This document shows positions 22,592 to 37,500 of a stretch of 64,000 nt of DNA, in pieces. Positions within the stretch are counted from its first letter, which is position 1, and the number at the start of each line of letters is the position of its first letter. The notes beneath the pieces are model-generated. The model had not been told where the DNA came from. It worked only from the letters and a program-made list of their open reading frames with translations, and did not search any database. Origin of the DNA: Paragordius varius (Eukaryota > Nematomorpha); assembly GCA_964247055.1 (NCBI GenBank), contig OZ176056.1, positions 930,001 to 994,000 of the forward strand, in the 5' to 3' direction. The position numbers were made by a program, and so were the translations under genes.

Positions 22592-25500
22592 TCAAAAAAA
22601 ATTAATACTATAATATTTTGTAAAAATTGTTGAATAACTTGAGATGGAATTAGTAAAAAATCCTTCTCTTTCCAAATACCGAAGTATGCATTGATAAATG
22701 AAAGCGTATTGTTGTTCATTTTGAACCATACCATATCGGAAAAGGCGCATTTCTTTCACTGTACCTAAAAATTAACGTGAAAAAATGCTTTAATAATAAA
22801 TTAGTTTATAATGTAATACAATGCCTATAAGGAATTGCACAAATTAAAAAGTATTTTGATGGCTAACAATTTAAAAGTTATATCCTGGAAATTTTTTAAA
22901 ATAAAATATATTAAAACTAAAAATTTTTCTGTCCCATAATAAATATGGTTAATATGAGGTTGATTGATGGTCGAAATAACATAATTCAATCAATCAAATC
23001 AATTGAGAAAAAATGGCATTTTTATTGCTTTTTAACAAATATAAAATATTTAAAATAAAAAAACACATTAAAAACGTATATTGTTTCAATTAAAACGTAT
23101 AAAAACATTTCGCTAATAATAAAAATTATAATTTATATAAAATAATATCAACTAAAATCGACGGATATTATCAAACAGTTTCAAAAAAAACGAAAATATT
23201 CTACAATCTTACATAACTTACCAAATATATCAATGGATATTTTAGAAAGATAATCCACCGATAGCCCATTTATCAAAGTAAAACTTTGTTGAGTGTTTGA
23301 AAGTAACATATTTTCACTTGAACGATATTGTAAAATAGAGTTTTGACTATTCTTTTTTCCATACAACAAAGTATTACTTGTTAGATTTTGAGAATTATTA
23401 CAATAATTATGATTATTAAAATTTGGTTTTTCAACAAGCAAATCATCCACACTACTGACCCGTATTAAACTGGATGATGATTTTACTGTGTTGTCTAAAA
23501 GGCTAAGTTTGACATTTTGTAATTGTTGCATTATGCGATCAATACATATGAAAGCACCAGTTCGACCTATAAAAAAAGTAATAGATGAAAACGTATATAA
23601 AATATGGAAATATAAAAATATAAATACATTAAAATTCACAAAAGTAATATGACTTTTAATTGCAAAGGTAGGAGCTAATAATAATAATTTCCATATATAA
23701 ATAGATTTATTTTCACTCCAAAGATTGTTGTCTTGATGAGAAAAGGATTTGATTAATATTTCATATAATTAACCATATTTTATAATATCTTAACTAATAG
23801 ATAAAGGATTTTTGTTTAAGTTAATATTTCAAAACTATTTATCAATAAACTTTATTCGAATAGGCTATAAAGAAAAAACATAATAATTTAAAAATTATTT
23901 GACCATGTAGAATTTTTTTCGAAAACGAAATTCCTTAAATAAATAATACTTTGAATGTGCCCTGATTTAAAATTTTAAAGTTCATTACAAAAATAAACGA
24001 CCTTTATTGTTCCATAAGGAAGTTTAGTATATGCCAGATAATAATACCCATAAATTAAAGTATGTTAAGAAATAGAGTAAGTAAAAGACACAATAAGATA
24101 TTAAAACAATTTTTTTTACTCATAACCTTTTTTCTAAATAAACTATAAAAATATACGTATTTTATATACAAATAAGTGTATGTATTACCAAATTAACCCA
24201 AAACAATAATGAGTTATATTTATAAAATTATTAAAGCACATGGTTGCATTATCAAAAAGAATGGTCTTAAAGTTTGTACGACTGCATATTTTACATTTTA
24301 AAGTTTTTACAACTAGATTATAAAACAAAAATATAAATAGGAAATCATTACAAATTTTTTTTTTGCAAAAAAATTAACTCTTTTCAAATTTTTCTAAAAT
24401 AAAATATCTAACTGACCTACACCCGCGGAACAATGTATGACTAAAGGACGCCTCCCGTAAGGCACAATACTGCGGAAATGAACCAAAAAATCCAAAATAG
24501 AATTGGGGTCTGTGGGAACCCCAAAATCTGGCCAAGCCCGGTAATGAAAATGCTTGATTTGTCGCGATTGTGTTCCCTTAATAATCAATTATACATAATA
24601 TATGTGTGTAAAATATAAATATAACATTAAGACCTGAAATCACCATATATTTTGAGTTATATATAATCATAAAAAAGAGCACTTTATTTTACAAGTGATA
24701 TTCAAATATTAATTTCATTTAACAATACAACATTATATGGACAATGTTTAGAGATAAGAATCAGTTTTTCTGGCAACGATAGAATTCGGCATTTTAAAGA
24801 TTGGTAATATTTAACAAAAATAACCAAAATGTTAATTATTTATCCGATAATTTTTAATTATCATATGCCACAAATTAATAAATACATGACTTTTATTGAG
24901 TTTATGTATGACATGTTAGATATATAAATTAATTTTTTGTGATTCTTCGAAATAGATGTGTGACCATAAAAAATAAAAATAAAACAAACCGCAAATTTAG
25001 ATTTATAAATATAAAAATTAATTACCAAAACAAGTTTTAGATCAGTTTGATACCAATCTTCGAAAGATTTTTCCTCTAAAACATTGACTGTAATATCTCC
25101 ATATTGTGTTGAACAATTGTTTCCATTCAACAAATTATTTTGGCAAATTGATTTGTTAACATTTTGATAGGAATCCGGCCAGTATTTTATACATTTATCC
25201 TATATATTTTTTTTAATTAACAGAACTGAAAAAATTGTAAAAATAGGGGTAACTTATAATAATAGACAGTTTTTACTTAAATCATGATTTAAACCTTAAT
25301 TTAGGATATATATACGGAATTGTAAAAGATACCTCATATTTAAAATAAAAGCTTAATAAGCAATTGTATTCAATTTGAATTTTTCTAAAGTAAATTCCAA
25401 GAAAATTATAGTTCAAAAATAGTTAACTCTACTTTTTAAATATTTTATACCAGATTATTACTTTTGAAATCCTCCCCCAAAAAATTAATTTTTTTAAAAA

Positions 25501-28500
25501 AAAATTAAGAAAAAAAAGTAACTTTTCCAAGTTCATTGAAACGTGTCAACATGACAATAACTCGACAGTTCTGTTCCCAGATCATTCGCCAAAAATCACA
25601 AACTGTTTTTTGCAGAGGGCCCTGGGTAGCGATATACTCTTGTTTCGATTTTAAACCCTAAATTTTTTTTAAATTTAAAAATATTTATAAATTTATGGAT
25701 TTTTTCATAATTTTGAAAAAAAAGTAAATTAAACCTAATTTATATTTAAATATTCATAGAGTCTTAAAAGTTACATCATAGTTTTCAAGTTAATAATAAT
25801 ATGTGAATCATTTAAAAAGAATCCCCGTATTTTATTAAATAATTGGTTTAAATTGTTCATTTTTCTTTATAAAAAAAAATTTCTTTCCAAAAATAAACCT
25901 TCGGGCTAGCATAAACTTAAACATCTATCTATCTATCTAAAAAATACATTTAACAAACAAATTCAACAATTACAATATATACACTATACCGGTATATAAT
26001 TTGCATTTATATAATCGGATATTTGACCAATTTCATTCCCATTATTATTGTTGTTGAATTTAACATTTGCGGAAATAATATTTTCAAATCCATTTTGAAT
26101 TAAAGGGAGTAATTTAACCCTGGAATGATCGTATGGTAGGATATTGGTAAAACGATTTTTACACAAATTAATGCTTAAGTTTGCAGCATTGTATGTTTGA
26201 CCTTTACCCACGTTTTTAAGTTCCTAAATATAAAAATCATGAAAATTCGCTCGTTACAAAGGACAATAAAAAAAGTGTTTTATATTAAAAGGGATTATGG
26301 GATTAAATCTATGGTTTTCGTCATAAAAAGATTATACCATTTACAATACAAATTCACCCTTAAACAATACAAAGTCACCCTGTTGAACAATTCAAATTCA
26401 ACACACTCAAATAAATTATATGTCATTTTAAGATTAAAAATTACCTATATGTATAGATAGATTTATTGAAAAAATAAAATTGTGTTTTTTAAATTAAAAA
26501 TACTGAAAAAAATAAACTATGCCATAAAGATGTATTTTATATTAATAATAAGTTAGTTATATTAGTTCAAAAATACATATATTTTTAGGGTTAAGGGTGA
26601 ATTTGAATTAGTCAAGGGTGAATTTGAACTGTAAATGGTATAATTTAATTTTTAAGTTTTTTTAGCATAATATATTAGTTTAGTCGAAAGATAGACTTAT
26701 ATAAATATTAATAATTATTTGTTTTCATTGCACCTATATAAATTTACCGTTAATTGATATATTTCATATAAATCTCTATATAATAAAATATATATTTTAA
26801 GTCATGTCAATTAATAACCCCTTAAAATTCATTATTTAAAAACAAAAACCATGTGAGATTTAAAATCTTTTTATTTAAAATTTAAAATCTTTTTATAAAA
26901 AATATGTGTAAATAGTTTTAAAAAACTTACATCAAACTCTTCACTATATCCAATTTCGCCATCCGCGGATAAAGCTTTACAAACAGCTGGGAATGTTATC
27001 AGGGGTATGGCGCTTTTTTCATCTATCATTCTTGGTCTTTATGCATATAAAAACATATTAATTACTTTTTTAAAAAAAAGTAAATAGATAAAAAATGTCA
27101 TTCAAAAAATAAATACTTTTTGAAAGCATACATTCAAGACCTTTATATAATAAGAATTATTTTAATTTTTAAAATAAGAAAGAGTTTGATAATATATATA
27201 CCTAATTTCCTTATATCAAAAATAAAATTATATAGTTATATTAGGGAGATTAGGTTATAATAGGTATGGTTGCCTTTATAATAATGTCTGTTATTATATC
27301 TTGAAACTTTTCAAAAGAGAAAAAAAATAATTTGAAATCATATAAATATTTTCATAAAAAAAGTTTTGTTAGTAAAAAAAAGATAAATTACGAAATAGGC
27401 GCGACTAAACATATTGGTTTCTTTCCAATGATACTATTTTGACATTTCATATTATTCAAATTACTACTGCATAAAGTGTTATTTGAATTTTCATTTGCAG
27501 TCTTATAAAACGGATTTTGATAAAGCGAATTATTATTGGCTAAAAAATGCGGGGGTCCATTTAAAGATTGTTGGGAAATAAAATTTTGAGGATTAATTGT
27601 TGAGTTGACATACGCCGTTTTTATAACAGATAATCTAAAAGGATATAACATTATTTCTTCATTTACAGTTCAAATCACCCTTGAACAATTCAAATTCACT
27701 CTTGTACAATTCAAATTGACCCTAAACATAAATTATGTGTTTTCAAACTAATATAACTCACTCATTATTAATATGAAATGAAATATATCTTTATGGCGCA
27801 TAGTTTATTATTTTTTCAGTATTATTTTTTAATTTAAATCAAAATTTTTACCTTTTAAAAATTTATAAAAATATAGGTAATTTTTAATTTTAAAAAGCAT
27901 ATTTTATTTGTGGGTAAATTTGAATGGTTCAAGGGTGAATTTGAATTGTAAATGGTATATAATAGATATGAACTTTGCTAATACTTTATTAAACTCAAAA
28001 TATTTTAGGTTTCAAACATCTATCATAAATTATAATAGCTTTTCTATTCTAATATGTATATATGTTGCATAATTATGGTTAAAATTTTAATTTTTAGCAT
28101 CCAGTAGATTTTTTGGGTAATATGGTATTATTTGCATGTTTTATTAGCAATTTTAGGGAAAATATATTGGAGTTATAAAATTTAGTTATATTTTTTCGCA
28201 TTCTGAAACCAAATATTTTTTTGAAATATATTAAAAAAGGTGTGAAATCAAATAATTCTTCATTTATGAAATAATATAATAGATTGTTTTCAAGATGTTT
28301 AAATTCGACCAAACTAATTCAAAAAAAAGTTATCCTATAATGGAATATTTACTCATTTAGAGATTCTGAGTTTCGAACACCTGAATTATTGGTATTGTTG
28401 CAAGATATACGTTTTGTATTGCTTTTATTGCCAACTTTAGTTAGTTTAAATAGGCGTGAAAGGGAAGTTTTAGGATTATATCGCTCTATAAAACAAATTA

Positions 28501-31500
28501 ATCAAAAATCGATAAAATACAGTAAAAACTGAACTTATACTACGGACAAAACGTAGAAATATAAAGACAAATATTTTTTCTAAAAGCGAACGCATTACTT
28601 TTTTTTCAAATCTTGATTATTTGAATATAACTCATTGTTTTAAATGGCAAAGGGTGAAATAGAGATATATATTACTAAAACAATCAATTCTATCGTAAAA
28701 TTGTAACTAAGTAGCTTATATGGGAAACATTAAGGTTTTAAAAAGTATGGGGTTGTCTTTTAGAAAAAAATATTTGTCTTTATATTTTTACGTTTTGTCT
28801 ATATAATTTCAATTTGTACTGTAATTATATAACATCTTAATAATTAAGTTGGAAACATGTTTAATACTGGTTCTGATGGATTTATTTTTTAATTATAAAA
28901 AATTTGAAAGTTTTCATGATTTTTTTTTCAAAACTTTGTAATTATCTCTTGGAATTTAGAAATAGTTAACTTATTTTAAAATAATTTGAGATAAATTCCT
29001 AAAAAATTTAAAATCATATAACACAAAAATACTATTATTAGACCAGGTGGTGATTATAACCTTCTCATTACTAATGAAGTAAAAAATATTTTTTAAACGA
29101 TTTTAAAACCGTGGCTACCAGTTTTAGCAGTGCAGGAGTTACTTTTAATATCCGTTATTAAATTTAACAAAAAAACCCTTGTTTAAATATTCTTTTAAAA
29201 AATGTAAAATTACTTTTATTTTTAGTATCCAACACTTGAAGACTTCTAGAAACCTGTCCAAAAGTATTCGGATGATCGTTTTTATCTGAATCAAATTGAA
29301 TGGGTTCAATTTTATTCGTAACGTTGTTTGAGGTGACATTTTTTTTAACATTCATAGTGTTGAATGTTAAAAGACCTTTTATAGTATTCCCACCTAAAAT
29401 ATTTGTAGTTTTATCGATATTATCCAAATTCGAAAAGCTTTGCATTCGATTTAAGTTACTACTGTTGAGATGCGGTGCATTTTGCGATTCTGATTGTAAA
29501 AATATGTAGGAAAATTATAAGAAAAGAAAATCTATACCTAATTTAAAAGATGGAATATTTCTTTAAAAGACAACCATTTGTTTTATAAATATCTTGATTT
29601 TTCTAAATAAACACTTTTTACTTTTCAAAAATATATAATGGGTATTTATTATGAATTAGAATCTCTAAACCGCGTTTGGCAATTCAAAATGCTTAGGTAC
29701 ATTTAAAAATAAATAAGTTTTAAAATTGTCTTTTATCAAAAATATTGTTTTATTGTTTTGTCCCTATAAGATCAATTTTTACTGTAAGTCTTAAAACAAA
29801 AAATGAATTTAACTGCATAATTTTTTTCAAAAAAGTTATCAAATAAAGTAAACTTACCTTTATTAATTTTATCAGCATTATTCATGTAATTTCCATGGGT
29901 TGATCGTCGTTTTTCAAATCCTGTCGTAAACTTTTGTATGAAATCAGAACTTTTGAGGCCCAAAATGCTGGTTGGATTAAATTTTAAGGTGACAAATAAT
30001 TTGTGATTATTTGTAGTAAAATTATTACCAAGTGAATTTTCTGTGCCAACTACATTATTCTTATATAGAAAGAAAACTATGCCTACAATGGTAATGATTG
30101 AACATATTAAAAGTCCTAAAAGTACATTAAAAAGCTGAGTTTTTTGACTTCCATATTCTTGAGTAGTAGAATAGTCTTTAAGATTGAAAGATTTGAAATT
30201 TTGATGTTCTGATAAAGTCATATTATTCAACAAACTATTTTCAGAAATATTTATCTTATTTGGAATTTGATCACCCGAGTAATTTGACCTTAAAAAGGGG
30301 TCAATCAACCAATTTTTTTGGAATAATAAACTATCAGTTTTCTCGATAGGTAATTTTAAGCGAGAAGAATTTAACGATGCATAGGAATTCAAGTGTCGAA
30401 ATAAGGTTAAAAGGGTTTTAGGGGACAATTTCAAGGTATTATTTGATTTATCCAGAGTAGACCAAATATCCAAGTAATCTATATAATTATTGTTTAAAAA
30501 TTAGAAAAATTTCGTATTTAAAAAATTAAATCATTAAAATTCATTACCCTTGAACAATTCAAATTCAGCCTAAAATATAAGTTTTTAAAGAATAAAAATT
30601 ACCTTTTTTTTATATTTTTAGAAAATGAAATTTCGTTTGAAATTAGTATAATACTGAAACAATAATAAAATATGCCATAAGAACATATTTCTTATAAATA
30701 GTAAATTATATTAGCCCGAAAACACATAATTTATTTTTAGGGTGAATTTGAATTGTAAATGGTATATTACAAAAATTTATTCTCAAATATAAAACCTTGC
30801 AGACTTATTCTAGGTCCAGTGCTTGATAAATTTGTTAGAGGAGTTTCCGTATAATTTTTTTCAACGTTAAAACTATCACTAATGAAACTGTTTAAATTTT
30901 TGGCGGTTAAATTATTATAAAATTTAAATTTTGATTTGCTTTGTAAACGGACAGGATAAGCTCTAAGCTTGACCGAATATGAAATTTTAAAACTTTTAAA
31001 CAAAGTTTTTATGAATTGCGGCGTTTCGTTATGATCTCGATCTGATGGAAATTTAATGATTTCCATAAAAGCCAACCAAAATAAGGGTAAATGCAAGAGG
31101 GGACCATTGTAAAAATTATGAGTATCCCCTTGAAAAGAAGAACCATTTATTGATGAATTAAGAAATAAGAGGGATAATATTTGATTGTCATTTCCACCTA
31201 AGGATAAATGATAAGTTTAATAAATTTAATAAGAAATTAAAATATATTTGTTATAAAAAATGGTACACACAAGTTATATCCATATTTTGTAAAATGTGAT
31301 CTCTTTTAATCAATAAGAGTAAAATAATTATCTTTTAACACAATATTTAATTTAAATTTTGAAAAAAAAATAATTTTTTAATATTAATAAAACTTTACCT
31401 ATATAATCTATTTTCCATTTCGAAATATCGGTGGAATCGTTTAAGTCTGATGGTGATCTTTTAATTTTTCGTAACGATGAGTTAATATCATCCTTATTAT

Positions 31501-34500
31501 TCATGGGTGAATTTATATTATCAATCTTAAAAACGTAAGATGTTTCAAAAATTGGATAAATATGGTTTATTAAAGTATCAGAAGAATTAAAATTTAGGTT
31601 AAAATTTTTCACAAATTTTATCGCCAATTTGCGACCAAATTTCATGATTTCTATCAAAGAATCCATCCAAGATTTAAGATTATCAGTCTTTTCATAGTTG
31701 GTTTTGTAAAAAGTTTTATTATTCCCACTTTTATTTATAAAATTTTTATCAAAAAGGGCGAAATTATTCGTGTATAAAGTTAAAGTAGCTATATATTGTA
31801 CAGTGTTTATAGGACCATAGATTGTTGAAAAAATGTTGGGTACAACTTTGTTTAAATGCACATATGGAATACTTAGGGGTGAAATATTACTATTGTTAAA
31901 AAGCAAAAATTTTTGATAATAACCACAAAATTTATCAATCATTTCATTTGTAGTATCGCGGTTAAAATTTGTTGTTATACGGAGATTTTCAGAAATTTTC
32001 ATATCAACTGAATTTCGTAAATTTTTAATATTTATGGAAGTATTTTTGACAGAATTGCCATCAGAATATGAAAACGTGGCATTTTGTGGAAAAAACAATG
32101 AAGGACAATTTGATAAAATTATTGGAGATTTCGAGTCTAATGGTTTTGGGGGAGCTAAGTACAAACAAATAAAATAAAAAGTGTAGAAATATATAATTAT
32201 AATATTATAATATAACCTTTAAAATTAAAAATATACGGAGTTAAAAATTCAAAATCCACCAAGTTTAATATAAAACTATTACCCAGATTAAATTACCATT
32301 TGAGATAATATTTTCAATCTAATTTATGTAAAAAACCCTCTATAGTACGGTTAAGAAATAAAGTACATCTGTTTTATATATTAGACAACCTTATTTTTAT
32401 ATTTTACATATATTAATACGGTTTTTTTTTATTTTGAGTTACTTTCGATTTATTTTAATACAATCCGTATGAATTCTAATGAAAATACTCAACTTAGTAT
32501 AAACCTTCAAGTTTTCAAAAATTAGTAAAACAAAACATAAAATAATAAATTGTACCCCAGATAGGCGGTTGAATATACAGATCGCTAGGTAAAGTAGGTC
32601 CTAAGCCACGCCTAGTTTGTGCTTGAATATTGAATCCATACAATATTCCAGGTTTTAGATTGTCATCACTTATGCTTATATAAGGCTGATGTGGACCCAC
32701 AAAACGATATTCAATACTATTTGTCTTAATTATAAATAAAGGAAAATTACATTAAAAAAATGTAAAAAATAAAAAGACCAATATTTTCACCTTATATAAT
32801 CATCATATATTCAATAATTTTCATTCATTTTTTGAAATTATATTAAAAAAAACTTAAAAATCAAAAGACCAATATTTTTTCCTTAAAATGGACAACCATA
32901 TATGTTCAACATTTCTTGACTAAGCCAAATTTAAATTATGAAAAAAAAACTTCGTTAAAAATCTAACGAATATTTAAGTTAAAATAACGATAGTTTTTTG
33001 AACCTTAATTTTTTTAATCTAACTTATTGTTTTGGGTTGAGTCATAGTTTATATCAAAAATTAAGGATAACTGTCATTACATAAAAATTTTTTGTCTTTC
33101 AGTTGACAAAACATAGGTATTTTATTATTAACAAGCAAAAAACACTAGTATTCGATTGAAATTAGTATATGATAATTTTATAACATGGATTATTCCACTG
33201 CAAAAAAGCATTCGTAAGTTTTATATTATATTTTTAGTTAATTCCAATGTTAAAAGTTCGTTATCAAAATTATTTAACAATAATTAAATATTAAACTTAC
33301 TTGTAAGTTGATACATTGAATTTTGTAACCAACTAAGAGACCGCCTATGGGGTCTGGCGGTTCCCAACCCAAAGAAACAAAATTCGGTCTTATATTTATT
33401 GCATGGAAATTTCTAACATACCCAGGGGCTAAAATGTTATCATAGATATAAAATATTTTTTTTGGAAATTTCAAAGGCTTCGAATAAAATTATTAATCTA
33501 AAAAATATTGTTACACATTTTACAACGGACTTATTGTTTCAGAGAAATATTTAGTAAAAATTTTATCAAAATAAATTATTTGCAGAATTACAAATACAAG
33601 ATTATAGTGATTTTATATTAGGAACTAAAACATTGATAAAATGTTTATAGTATGTATAAATGTGTTGAATAAAAAACGGTTGAAAACTAAAATGTCTTAG
33701 GTTCAAGAAAAAAATGGGTTCTAATTTAAAATTAATTCACAAGAACAACAAAACTTAACTGTTCTCTAAAAGAATCTAAATAAAATATAAAGCATTAAAC
33801 AATGTTAACATTATAATAAAACTAAAAAAAGAAGCAAATAAATTAATATCCCATTTTTAAAACGATAAAAACCGGATAAATTAAAACAAGAAGACATCAT
33901 AATCGTTATAAAATAAATTTTTCCAAAAATTGAAAAATTGGAATCAAAAAAAATTCAAACATTTTCACTATAACCATTAAAAATCACAAAAAAAAGATTT
34001 TAAACTTATAGATTATTAAATTCATTATTTGCATTTTAAAAAACGATTTTAAACTATAAAATCAAGTTTTCATGATGCTGTAAAAATTTAAAAAACGCAG
34101 GAAATCTAGTTTTTAAAACTTTCAAAACAAAATTATACTTGTATCAAGCGTTTTAGCCTTCAAATAAAGTGATTTACTCATCGCACCATTCCTGCTAACG
34201 GTAATAATTTCCAATCCATAAAATGTAAAAGCATTCAAATTTTTCATTCGAATTTCTAACGTTTCACGAGGCAGACTGGTAAACTTATTGTATGTCAATT
34301 TTTTTCTGTTGTAAAAAAAATAAAGTAATAATTAACCGGTTTTAAAAAACTAAGAATTAATAATAAAAATTAATTTATAAGTTTTATAAATTTTAAAATT
34401 TTTACGTAATTTGATAATCCTTGGTAGAATATACGGTATACATTGAGGTTTTTGTCATTTTTGGATCGTTTGTAGAATTGTCAACAATCTAGAAAAAATA

Positions 34501-37500
34501 TAATAAAATTACAGTAAAAATTCACCCTTGAACAATTCAGATTTACCCTCTTCAAATTTACCCTAAAATAAATTAAGTTTTTCAAGATTAAAAATTGCCT
34601 ATATTTTTTTATATTTTTAAAAATAATTTTTGTTTTAAATTATAATAATACTGAAAAAATAATAAACTATGACAATAAGATATATTTTATATTAATGATG
34701 AGTTATATTAGCCCGAAAACACATATTATTTTTAGGGTAAATTTGAATTGTAAATGGAATATATAAACATTAGAAAAAAATTAAAATTATACGGTGAAAA
34801 GGTAAAAAATTAATAGTAATATGTTATTTATAAAAGACAACCATACTTTTTAAATCTCAAATTTTCCCATATAAACCAATTAATTACAATTTTAAATTAT
34901 ATAAATGTATAATATATATATATATATATATATATTCCTTATTTTAAAACGCAAAATAATGAATTATAATTAATAAAATCAAGATTTTAAAAACCGAATC
35001 GTTGTTTATAAATATATTGCCTTTTAGTTTATTGTTTCTTCTATATAATTCCAATTTATATTATATATATATATATATATATGTATATATAAATTCTTTT
35101 TATACAAATTTCTGGAGAATAAAAAAATATTTAATTACTGGTGTCAAATACAGGGTAAAATATTCAAAAAATCCGACATCAGGTGTTTTCCATCGCACAA
35201 TGAATGCTGTTTCAAATGGTGTTATAGAAACCTCATTAGCGTTAACTGACATTGGTTCTATGAATATATATATATATATATATAAAATTTACAAATTAAG
35301 TCAATTAATTGAAAAAATTTAGGTTTTACAGTAAAAATTTGATAAAAATTAAGCTATATTGTGGAAATCAGCAGTTTTTTATAAAAGCAACTTGTAAAAC
35401 ATGTAAATATTATGAAATTAATTATATTTTAAAAAATTATTATAAAGTCGATATATGAAATCGTAAAGTATGATAAAAGTCACATTACCCCATATTTAAA
35501 CCAGGGACATATAGATTAAAATCATAAAAAATGATTAACTTTAAAAATTATTTTTATAAGAAAAAAACTTAAAAATTATACATTATCATAAAATTTAAAC
35601 AACTTTAAAAGTAAATATTCTAAAACACTTGAACAAAAATTAAAAATTAAACATACTCATAGGTATATTGTCAAGTGATGTACATATTTCTTCACTAATT
35701 TTTCCATTTGATTCTAACATAGCTTTTACATTATAAATATTTCCTGGTTCTAGGAAATGGTCATCTCCCCCGATCAGCTTATCTGTTAAAGAAAAAGTCC
35801 AATTTTTATTCTCAACAGTTTTTTCAATTGAAAATTTTAGTCGTATTGTAGACGAAATATTTTTACCATTATAGGATATACCATGGTAATTAATATCAGA
35901 ATAGACCATGGGTATAATATGAGGTGTAATTTCAAGTCTAAAAAAACAAAATAAGATCAAATAAAGCAAAAAATTAAAAGATCGCTATAACTTTTTATGA
36001 TTTTTTTTAAATAGATATAACTAATTCATTGTTTAAAAAAAAGAAAAATGGTAAACACAATAGATTATACATATTACAATTGTAATTTAAATAATTTTAT
36101 AAAGGATAAAAATACGATTTAAAAAAGTATGATAAATGTCTTTTGTTGGTTATATATTTTATTACCTTTTATCAGTATATTATATTACCTTATATTACCT
36201 TATAAACTGATTATTTTTTAAATAACATAAAACAAATTTTTTTGATATTAATTACATCTTATTAAATAGAACACAAATTAAATATTAATTTTTAAAAAAA
36301 AATTAATTTAAAATATTAAAATTAATTTGACTTACACAATGTTCTGGAACCATCCAAGAATGGCAATAGAAACATTTAAGCGAAAATTGTCAGTTTTCAC
36401 GTTAAAAACATTCATTGTCGATCTACTGGAACTGCATTTCGGTTCTAAAATTAATTAAATTTAAATATTTTTTTACAAAAATCAAACTTTAAAAAAATAT
36501 TTTTTCTAAAATTTAAAAAAAAAATTTTGAAGAAAATTACCCAAAGATATATAGATTGATGGTGTTTCACTTAAGGCATTAGAGTGTCCACTGGTAAAGG
36601 CATAAACGGATGCTCTAAAAATAAAATTTAAAAATAATAAAAATTTAATCATTTTTTTAATTTTTATAAATATATATATTTTTATTTGTTAGAAAGAAAA
36701 ATTAACATACTTATATTTCATTCCATAGATAAGATTGGGTATTTCCAATTTAATAGGATTCGTTTTATTATCTGAAGTAGAAACCATATAAATTCGATTA
36801 TTTAGCACATTTAATAAGTTGGTTAAAAAACTCGAATTGTCATAAAAATTGGACAAGACAGGACTTAACGTTATTACAAATGTTTCAATATAATTCTCAT
36901 AAATACGAAAGGAATAAGATGGGTGTCGGTAATTTTCTTTGAAATTAGTAGTAACTAAAAGATGATTTGATGATAAATTAGTATTCTCCGAATTTGTAAA
37001 ATTAGTTTTTATGTCATTGTGCCATGTTAAAAATCCTACTGTTGTAATAGTTTCATAATTTGGGTTTTTAGTATATTTTTCTGATATATTATGGAATAAA
37101 CAATGTTTCACACTGTTTATGAAATCAAAATTATTTGCAATAGTAAAATTACTATTATCATTTGTGGGACAAATTGATAAAATTTGTCCCACAAATAAAC
37201 CATTAACATTGTTCGAATCGTATAGGTTATGCCCTCTGATGATTGATTTTGTGGGGAAAATACTGATTGAATTTTTATATAAATTTTCAAAATTTTGGTG
37301 AAATATTTCGTTTAGGGTATTGAAACATTCATAACCATTAATTTTGTCCTTACTAACGTTTGAAATATTTAGTGGACATAAAGTAATGGCATAATAGTAA
37401 TTTTCATTTTTATTATTGGAATCGATTAATACAGGTGAATTAGATTGATTTTCAATCTCTAAAGGGTTCAAAATATTTGCTTCCTTGATTGTTTGAAATG

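Noticed and set aside
30767-31096. Separate gene start at an internal Met on the minus strand
   Set aside because: The frame continues upstream into a phase-matched acceptor at 31198-31199; it is an exon of the phosphatase gene, not a new start.
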